Assembly: GCA_025769875.1 (NCBI GenBank)
Contig: JAGFNK010000130.1
Span: forward strand, 1-64,000
Reading direction: 5' to 3'
Origin: Russula earlei
Taxonomy: Eukaryota; Basidiomycota; Agaricomycetes; Russulales; Russulaceae
DNA: 64,000 bases
Below the pieces are notes generated by a model that made no database searches, was not told where the DNA came from, and was given only the letters and a program-made list of their open reading frames with translations. Made by a program: the position numbers and the translations under genes. Positions 55,408 to 64,000 of this stretch are shown piece by piece (within the stretch, counting starts at the first letter, position 1; each line of letters opens with the position of its first letter).

Positions 55408-58047
55408 GTTTGAAAGAGCGAAGGACTGATGACCGTCAAATGATCGAACAAGGATTGTAGACCCCAAGGAACATGCGAAAGGCTCATGGGGCTTTATATC
55501 TTCTGAAGGGGCGTATCCACGAATGAATGACGCGTGCCACATTACGGCTCATGTGCCTCCCCAAATGCTGCTGGATGGGCAAGGCCATATTTACTGAATG
55601 GCTCGACGACATCTTTCTCGTAGCCATGACAGGCTTGTGGCTAGAAATACTATGTCGCACAATGAATTGAGCCCGATGCACCGAGCATCGGACATGCGGA
55701 GACGGTGCCGGAGCGACCCAGTATTAGATAGCTACGCCTTGCTATACCGCGGGCATTCTGGAGTCACTAGGGAAGATTGTTTTACACTGGAGAATCTCAG
55801 TGGCTGTCTGAGGAGCGATCGCGGAGACAAACAGTGCACAAATCGCCTACAAAGTACACTTACTACTTGATGATGTGGTGACTGTGCAAGATACCCCCTC
55901 GTCGAATAAGAGAACAGAATAATAGGTGGTAGCCTGGATAAGAATGTAGGAGAACTTGGTCAACGTCGAACTAGATAAGGAGGCAGAGTGGCACGCAAAA
56001 CCGGTCATAAGACCGAAATCTCCGCGTGGCGAGCGAGTCAACTATGGGTACCGTAGGCAAGTGAAGCGAAGCCTTCGCACGACAGCCGAGAGAACGTCCG
56101 AGGGGTTGTCAGTCACGGGCATACGTGGATTCGGCACCATCAGTGACATCAGTCATTGACAGAGGATTGAGGTGAGATGCTGGTATCAAAAGAGTAATCA
56201 CCGGTACAAGAGGAAAAGCGGGGAGGATGAATGGTGGCTGTCATTGGTCTGCGGCCGTGTTGGTACCTCGGATCATGCCTAGAATAGGACCAACCGCCTA
56301 TAAAAGGCCTCACACGCGAGCAAAAAAAAAAAATTCACCTAGCTCAGTTTAACCGATGGTGTCAATGATGCTCCCGGTGCAAGGACTGGCCACCCTGCGA
56401 CAGCCCTCTAGGCTCACCTCACGAGACTATGAACTCACTCATTCCTTGACCCATAGAAGGTTGCGGTAAAATCTGGCTCGTAATGGACTGGGATCAGGTG
56501 TGCGTATGTCTGAAGTCGAAATAATAATAGGCCATATGGGTCATTTTATCTCGACTTTAGAAATACCACGATATGATCTCCCATCTCCTTTGTTTTATTT
56601 TGTCCGTTGCCTGGCGACTTCTTGTACTGGCCACGGATCGCGCTTGTCATGTTCTTGAAGTCACAGTAAAAGAATACTTTAAAGTTGCTTTTGCCTCGGT
56701 TTCAAGAACGAGTCATCCCAAGACTCCCGCGGCTTTCAGCTATTCCGATGCTGTGCCGGTGCCTCGCTTTTCGTTTGCGATTCTTCAGCATGTAGTTGGT
56801 AAATGGGTGCTTACTTTGTTCGACACCTATCTGAGATGCCATCACTGATCCCCTGTATTCTATATACTCGATACATCCTTTAACGACATTCTGGAAATTG
56901 ATGGTCATATGGCGTTGCATATCGTCATAAGTTTGCGACGATGGAGTGATTTTGCCGATCATAGCTGGTGCCCCTGCTTTGTTGCCATGTTTTCGGTAAA
57001 CCTGTAATCACCCACCCATGTTCGCAATCATCAGACAGGGTTTCGTATTTTCAGCACAAGACTGGAGCCGAGCGTTCCGTAATCAATCCAACTCGTCGTT
57101 TGGCCGCCGCCGTAGCACTGTGCCAAATGACGATCACGACGACAACCACGACGGACAGCGTCATGCCATGGCTCGGGGCATCCGTATTCCCTTCTCCGTC
57201 TCCCCACTCCCAGGCAATCGTCACCGACAAGTCAGTCCGACCATCAAACACTCTCACCAATGTCCGGCCGCATCTCCCACCACTGATAGCGGCCGGCCCA
57301 TCATGATGCCTCCGTTGACAAAGTGACCTCCCGCGTGACCGCTGCGAATCATTTCCGGGGGGCTCCCTGCCGCAGCGCGGGAAAGGACTCGGACGCGCGG
57401 CGCAGGGCCAATCCGATCGACCTGGCCCCGCTTTCGTGTGCCCTCCACCACTGGGCGTCGAGGAGCAAACAGCCCCCCGCAAGACCCAGTGCGAGCAGTT
57501 CGGGTTTAGCTCTCGTACTCGCTCTCGAACGACGGTGATAGAAGGCTCAGCGAGCCGGACGGACCAGTACTCACCCCTTCGTCTTTGCCTGTTGGGGACC
57601 GATCGATGAAGCCCTGAGGCCCTGACAGGCCTGACGGGTCGCCGGTCACGGCAAATTCCAGCTCCTACGCATCGCGTCTCTTCCCGCAATGCAAGCAGGC
57701 TCACATCAAATCAACTAAGGGTAAGCTTCCATGGTTGCGCTACATAACTACATGCAGGTGGTCAAAAAACACAGACCATTGTGAACTGAGCATACGGGTG
57801 AGATAGGACCTAGTAGGGATAGTTTCTGAAAAGAGCAATCTGGTCTAGTCTGTCGGTGAATGGGTGTTGATAGGGTGGCTGAGAACCTCTGTGAGACTAG
57901 GCATGGATCCGGACCCGGACCTAGATCATGGGGTGGCCAAGTGGAAGTTATAGATTTCTCTACCAAGCCAGATTCGTTGCCAGAAAGAAAGCTAGAGATT
58001 ACAAAGCAGATGGTCTACCACGAGTGAGCGGAAACGCTCTGTGACTT
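55408..58047. other. 2.6 kb without a supported gene
   Basis: Around 57050-57700 all frames on both strands stay open for 65-217 codons, a GC-rich effect rather than clear coding. A 91-codon frame at 56573 has no motif. An A-rich tract (AAAAAAAAAA) at about 56322 is too isolated to call a retrotransposon tail. No RNA gene recognised. Confidence 0.35.
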
Positions 58048-60035
58048 TCACACTACGCGCTTTTCGAATATCCACAGCTTATTCTCTTTCTTCATCTCGA
58101 TTATTCTCAACAGACCTTCCAAACCCTTCTTGTTCACAAGCCTCAAGACGTCCTTCCTCACTTTCCATCCGCCGAACCCGTCAATCACGTCAACGACCTC
58201 CCACCGCCCTGCTGGTAGCGCATCCCTGCTCTCCGCGATTGCGTGGGTGAATAGGGAATTGTACGCGATATCGACAGGCGGGAGGTTTTCCGTCTTATTG
58301 TAGATCCATGGATGCGTGGCAGATATGGCGGGCGGGAGGATACCTAGGCGCGAGGCGTATGGGGGGGCGTGGGTTTGGAGGAAGAGCGATGCGCCGCTCT
58401 GTGCGGCGAGATTCGCGATGTGGACATGCACTGTGATGGTGCTTGCAATCAGTCTGCCGTCCAACAGGTCGAATACATGCAGGCGGGGGGAGTTGAACGG
58501 GTGATCTATTTACCATGTGGGGTTTCTGCGTATCGCTCGTTCAGCCGCGAGAGGGCGTGACCGCCGGGATAGTTGGCTATTGATGCACGCGTAAGGAGGA
58601 CGGTGGCAGATGCGTTGAGCACAAGGGCGCCCACGACAACGAGAAACTTGAGCCGAGAAAAGAGGGTTTTTTTCCGCTGGCGGATGCTACATGTTTTTAG
58701 CTCGTCGATTTAATCTGCGGGAAAAGGGAAGACCCACAAAGTCTGGGCACCTTGCGCGGAAGCAATATTTAATATTGGTACGACGTATACGACGAAACGC
58801 CATTCTTTGTGCCCAAGGAAGCTCATGAGGAAGAGGAAGCCAACTGCAGACTCAACGAGGGACCGGATGTGGGCATTGCTAGCGAAACCGAACGGAATGA
58901 ATACTTCGGTGGCCATGAGAAGACGCGGGAGAAAGGTGGCAAAGTAAGTCCAGAATGGAGACACCTACACGGGGTCAGGGATGATATGACAATGGCAGTG
59001 ACGGAAACACTAACGCCCCAATCGGCACTCTTTCCTTCATACACGTTGAAATACACGCTGGAAAATTCGGGCCAGAGTGGCCAATGGTCCCAGAAAAAGG
59101 AGTCAATGGAAACCGTCAGCGCTATACGACCAGCGTGCATGAATACCATGTGGTAGGTCGCACACAGAAACCTCAGTACCTATGGAAATGAGGCTCGAGA
59201 TGATGCCAACCTTGACGAGACGGGTAACTGAGAGGGAGCCATCTGCAAAGAGTTGGATCGCGAAAAGGCCCAGCAGAGGAGCGATTTCCACGCGGATAAC
59301 CACTGCAGCGAAAGTCATCAGCGCAATGGCCCAGGATAAGCGGGTGGTCGACATCCGGGCCGCCCTGCTTCCACTGTCGAGGAACAAGTACAGGGCAAAG
59401 TTGACTATGAGCATAGGGTTTGAGGGAATGTATGATTGGTGGTTGTGATATATTTATCTCACCGAACGGTAGCGCAAGCATGTTGGGCAACGTACGCCCC
59501 ATCCAGAATGGAATGTGGAATTGGCTAACGGTGATGAGGGTGAATAGGAGGGAGGTCAAACGTCCAAAACGCCGAGCGACGGCGTGTCGGAGAAAGCAAA
59601 GCCCTAATGCATTTATGCTTGCGAGGGTGAGACGAACTGGTACGTATTAGCAATGGGGAAAAACGAGGGAGACATCCGAAAAATACGAACTGACTATTTG
59701 GAGGTCAAATTTCGAAGTGAGGAGGGAGAGGTCATTCGCGAGTCGGGCAACATAGTTGGAGAGCCAAGCCAGGGCTATGCTGCCCACGAATGAGCGTGGT
59801 ACGGCTCCAAAAAACACTTTATGATCGAACTAAGTAAGGGTGGGGCCGTGAGATGCCACTCATTGACCAGGACGGTGTTGAACCGCACCTTTTGGAGGCC
59901 CTCTGGGCGGCTCCCGTGAAGGAGGAGATCATGTATGGCATGGAGATTGAAGCTCTCCTCTACTTTTGTGTAAGGCGCAATTAGTACATGAGTCCAAGCG
60001 ACTGCAAAAATAAGAAGGTCGAGGAGGAAGGACAT
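58048..60035 (-). CDS. ALG12: ALG12, dolichyl-P-Man:Man7GlcNAc2-PP-dolichol alpha-1,6-mannosyltransferase
   Basis: ER memb rane enzyme adding the eighth mannose to the N-glycan precursor from dolichyl-phosphate mannose. I chose the ATG at 60035 ([20 protein letters not shown]). The luminal acidic motif and family signature [20 protein letters not shown] is followed, across an intron, by [17 protein letters not shown]. Hydrophobic segments include [16 protein letters not shown] loops, [53 protein letters not shown] and [18 protein letters not shown], all typical ALG12 landmarks. The C-terminus has [18 protein letters not shown] and a [10 protein letters not shown] block, ending IFEKRVV at 58048. 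Divergent from the ABC transporter gene with 140 bases between starts. Confidence 0.9.
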
Positions 60036-60175
60036 CCGAGTTGCCAGGTGGGGTGGTTCAGGCAACGCTGGTGGCGTGGCTGAGTGGACGCAGCAGTTCC
60101 GGCCCGTTTGAGCCAGCCGAGGCAGAATATGGCTTGACCCGGCATCGTATCCCCCCCCTCTTTCTGCCCCCACCC
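60036..60175. promoter_or_regulatory. 140-base bidirectional promoter region
   Basis: ALG12 starts leftward at 60035 and the ABC transporter rightward at 60176, so both core promoters must lie in or overlap this short spacer. No TATA box is evident; a C-run with CTCTTTCTG precedes the right-hand start. Confidence 0.5.
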
Positions 60176-63100
60176 ATGCCTTCTAAGCCAAGGGCGATCT
60201 TATTCACCCTATGGCTCATATCGACCGTTAGTGCCAATGCAAGGAGTGGAAACACCTCCCACTATCCTGCTTCAACCCTTCAATCCTTGGTACGTCTTAC
60301 TACTGCGTGGCAGCACGATCCTGATTCACGACCCCACAACACACCAACAGGCACTCGATAGCCTCGCTCCTTCAAAAGGTATTATCGCGTTGGCATGCAA
60401 GCTAGCCTTGACTCCTAACGCGTTCCTTCGTGCAGAGAAATGCCCTCCTTGCTTTAATTGCATTCTTCCGGCGTTCACGTGTGCTCAATACGGAGAATGC
60501 GATCCCTACAATGGCCAGTGCAACTGTCCACCTGGGTGGGGAGGTATCGACTGCTTGACCCCACGTAAGGGTGTCATTACACAGCGTTCTCACGCTTCCT
60601 GGCTTATGGTTGAGCAGAATGTGACTCCCTTGCGGATGGATCAGAGCGCCACCTGCGCGAGGAGGGAAAAGAGTGCCAGTGCAAGGATGGTTGGGGAGGA
60701 ATTAACTGCAATGGTTTGTCTGCTAGTACCTTTGTGCTCTGCTGTCCTTTAACTCCAAGGCAGTTTGCCAAACCGACGATGCCTGTACATACTTCCCCAT
60801 CCGTGGCAACATAACATCTTTAGACTCCGCCGACTCGGTAAACATGACTTGCTACAAAGGTGGCCAGACTGTCTTCAACAATCACCAGTTCTGCGATGTT
60901 ACCAGTATGTGTGTATAAACATCGAGCCAACCTCGGTCTTACTGACACATGAAACACAGATCGCAAAATCCTCGATATGTTACCCGACCGTCCTCCACAG
61001 GTCACTTTTAGCTGCGACAAGTCAGATGGCACATGCGACTTTCAATTTTGGACAGCCCAGATCGAGTCATTTTACTGTGCTCTTGATACGTGCAAGACAG
61101 ACGTTATACCAGGATACGATAGCAACACCACATCATACCAGTGCGAGAAAATCAAATGTAGCTGCGTACCAGGACGATTCATTTGCGGGGAAGATGGAAG
61201 TGTCGGTGGGTATCCAGCTCTCTGCCAATGGCATGGTGCTGAGACAAGGATAGACATTGGGGACTTTTTGAAAGAAGAGATCAAGGGGCCGGCCATTTTC
61301 AGTTGCAAGACTGGTGCCGGTTGCAAGTTTGAAGAACCGGCGATGAATCAATTGATCAATGACATCTTTGGAGACGGATACATCACTTTGACTTGTGGAG
61401 GTGGCGAGTGCTTACATTACAGCCAAGTTCCTGGCTACGTTGTATGTCCCAGACGCTCCCTTCCTCGGTCCTGTCGTAAATATCTGCTTTACAGAGACCC
61501 CGCAAACCAAACAATACACGCTGGATTGCGTTGAGCGTTGCCGGAGCTGGTCTAGCTGCAGTTTCGATTTCCGCAGGTACTTACCCCCTTTTGTGTTCCA
61601 CCTTTGCTATAATAACTGTTCCCAAGCTCTCTGGTACGCCGGTCGCGCTCGCACGTCCGACATCGGGGCAATTCGCCTACCGGACGCGGAGGTCTCGCAG
61701 CTCATGGCAGACCATGTCCCCGCCACGCTCCATTTTTCTGATATCTCTTACACTCTCAACAGCCGGACAATTCTCGAAGGCATCACGGGCTCCGTGCGTC
61801 CAGGTCAGATTCTCGCAATTATGGGCGCCTCCGGTGCTGGCAAGTCGACTTTCCTCGACATTCTAGCGCGTAAACGCAAGCGTGGCATTGTGGGAGGAAT
61901 GACCCTTGTCAACGGTCGTGAAGTCTCCGATCCACATTTCAGGAAGGTCATCGGTTTCGTGGACCAGGAAGATACGCTCATGAGTACACTCACCGTGTAC
62001 GAGACTATCTTATATTCAGCATTGTTGAGGCTTCCACGAGACATGAGCATCGAGGCAAAGCAATTCAGAACATTGGAGACGATGAACGAATTAGGCATTC
62101 TCGGAATCAAAGACTCCAGGATCGGAGACTCAGGTGCGGGACCTTACCATTTCTTACTGCCCCGCTAATTGAGGGCATTCAGGCCATCGCTCTATCTCTG
62201 GAGGGGAGAAGCGCCGTGTCTCAATTGCGTGTGAACTCGTGACTAGCCCCTCCATTCTGTTTCTTGACGAGCCCACTAGCGGTACGACGTCATGGCCAAA
62301 CTGACGCCGCTCCTTCATAACTTTTTTGCAGGTCTAGATGCCTACAATGCGTACAACGTCGTCGAAAGTTTAGTCTCACTCGCGCGCAACTATAATCGCA
62401 CAGTTGTCTTTACAATCCATCAACCGCGCAGTAACATAGTCGCGTTATTCGATCAACTCGTACTCCTTGCTCAAGGTCGCCTCATATATGCTGGCGACTT
62501 TGCCAAATGTCAACCATATTTCGACTCTATTGGACAACATTGTCCTCCCGGGTTCAATATAGCGGATTACCTTAGCGCGTATCTCCTCTTCAGTGACAGG
62601 AACCTCGACTAATGAGCTTATACAGTTGACGTCACTGCATCGATTGAGAAGGAGTCGAAAGGTTCTGGAAGCTCAACCACTGGTGTAATCTCGCCAACCA
62701 GCAATGCCACGGCATCTGCCTCTTTACGTGACGAGGAGCGCGGTCTATCTGTACCGCGACTTGAGACGCTTAGCCGTGGGCATTCCCCCAATGCTGCCGA
62801 CGACGAAGCCGAACGGCAAGTACCGCGCAATGGCAACGGCAACGGAGCGGGCGAAGGTTTTCTACGACGCAAGTCCTCGCAGCTTCTCGAACTGGCTTCG
62901 CTTAGCACCGCGCATGGTAGCGACCCTGGACCGGGCCTAGTTCCACGCATTGCGGCGCTAGCCGAGTCCTACACTGCGAGCGAGGTCGCTTCCGCCATCC
63001 GTGCGGACATTCGTTCAGTCGCGCAGCCCTCCCAGAGCCCCGACGGCAGTGAGGAGTTGCCAGACGTGACAGTTGAGAGTGAGCTGCTGCGTGGGCGTAA

Positions 63101-64000
63101 GCGTGCAACGTGGGCAACGCAGTTCAGGATCCTGAGTGGCCGAGCCTTCAAGAATATGTATCGTGATCCGGCTTTATTGACCTTTCAGTATTCGTCATCT
63201 ATCGCGGCAGCACGTGAGTCATCTTCAACGTATTCATCGTGGTTTCTATATCAACGACATTGCAGTGCTATGTGGATTGTTCTACCACAATGTGTCCAAC
63301 GACATCGGTGGATTCCAAAACAGATTAGGTTCGGAGTTCACAGCTTGGCTGGTGGGGCGCTCGCTGAGTTCATATTGTCCCCAAAGGTGTCTTCTTCTTC
63401 ACTCTAGCTCTGTTTGGCTTCTCGTGCCTATCGAGCCTTGGGTTATTCGCCAACGAGCGGATCCTATTCATGCGGGAAAGGTGCGAAGCTACGTTCATAG
63501 ACCGCTGTTTGGCCCGCGCTGATGGGGCAACACCAACAAGATCGAACGGGTATTATTCTTCCTTCACTTATTTTACATCGAAGGTGTGTCAGCTCTTCCT
63601 TTGTTGATTCCTTGCTTTGACAGTCTAGTCCTAGATCCTATTTGATATCCTTCCGTTACGTGTCGTCCCGCCTTTGCTCTTCGGAGGCATTGTCTATGGT
63701 CTCGTTGGCTTTGTTCCGACAGTGCCAGCTTTCTGGAAGTTCATTCTCACTCTCGTACTCTTCAACTTGACCACGGCTAGCGTTATCTTACTCATCTCTA
63801 TCGCATGTGAGAACACGAGCGTCGCGAGTCTGGCCGGCACGATGGTCATGTTGTTCAAGTAAGCGCAACGCCCACCATCCATGGAGCGTCCGGAGGAACT
63901 GAATTCATGTCATTTAGCTTGCTATTCACTGGTCTCTTGATCAACCGATCAAAGGTCAAGCCTTGGTTGCAATGGCTGCACACGATTTCGTTCTTCCATG
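60176..64000 (+). CDS. ABCG transporter with EGF-like Cys-rich N-terminus (ADP1-like), cut by window end
   Basis: Signal peptide [20 protein letters not shown]. The luminal Cys-rich part has [19 protein letters not shown] and [12 protein letters not shown] (EGF-like), then [15 protein letters not shown] membrane helix follows near [16 protein letters not shown]. The ABC domain begins [20 protein letters not shown]: Walker A is [10 protein letters not shown]-loop FVDQEDTL, signature [13 protein letters not shown], Walker [13 protein letters not shown], and the switch His is in [16 protein letters not shown] precedes a Ser-rich linker. The membrane domain starts [20 protein letters not shown] and continues to the window end. 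This resembles yeast Adp1 and ABCG24/28-type half transporters. The intron 62575-62625 has a GC donor. Substrate unknown. Confidence 0.9.
62575..62625 (+). other. Probable GC-AG intron in the ABC transporter
   Basis: The exon ends CTT A before GCGCGT and the next exon starts TT GAC GTC after TACAG. This makes ADYLIDVT, the conserved ABCG sequence. The nearest GT donor would create a stop. Confidence 0.65.

Noticed and set aside
56315..56335. Short A tract as a possible retrotransposon tail
   Set aside because: No coding remnant or target-site duplication was found around it.
57051..57704. 217-codon minus-strand frame
   Set aside because: All frames are open in this GC-rich stretch; no one frame stands out and no family is recognised.
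1..64000. tRNA, rRNA or CRISPR arrays
   Set aside because: No cloverleaf-like B-box context, rRNA segment or regularly spaced repeat was seen on either strand; short tRNAs could still be missed by eye.

Overview
The window is nuclear DNA of a filamentous basidiomycete, most likely a mushroom-forming agaricomycete. Genes are dense and broken by many introns of about 45-70 bases. The gene content also fits: a basidiomycete-type sesquiterpene synthase, GMC oxidoreductase, polyporopepsin-like aspartic proteases, a Goodbye-NACHT-ankyrin NLR, a fungal HNH nuclease family and a Tad-like LINE. I see no rRNA, tRNA, CRISPR or bacterial features. Gene models were spliced by hand, so outer limits are firmer than single exon edges.

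Layout. 0-7 kb: the 3' end of one terpene synthase, a complete second terpene synthase, then a convergent GMC oxidoreductase; together they look like part of a terpenoid gene cluster. 8-21 kb: housekeeping genes (TMA46, CWC2, COQ4, a C2H2 protein, ribosomal protein uL4, an unrecognised five-exon gene, a FetB/UPF0014-type permease). 21-25 kb: a tiny cysteine-rich protein and a CaMKK-like kinase. 25.4-30.1 kb: a segment bounded by a direct duplication of about 280 bp, holding a broken HNH nuclease gene and decayed coding sequence. 30-37 kb: a membrane-anchored glutaminase-A-like protein and two divergent MDR reductases, the second broken. 37.6-42.4 kb: an NLR with about 19 ankyrin repeats. 43-48 kb: two unrecognised genes and a U6 snRNA m6A methyltransferase (METTL16 family). 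48.0-52.05 kb: a MULE DNA transposon nested in a 5'-truncated LINE, both with intact target-site duplications. 52-55.4 kb: two tandem aspartic proteases, one broken. 58-64 kb: ALG12 and, divergent from it, an EGF-bearing ABCG transporter that runs off the window.

Three things deserve attention: the base-resolved nested transposon; unusual splicing (an 8-base micro-exon encoding the glycine core of the GMC flavin motif, and introns with GC donors of the form GCGNGT); and many single-base frame breaks, mostly +1, in otherwise conserved genes including COQ4 and METTL16. The breaks could be assembly insertions, real decay or frameshifting. I found no clear new multi-gene system; the best candidates for follow-up are the terpene locus, the NLR and the small unrecognised genes.
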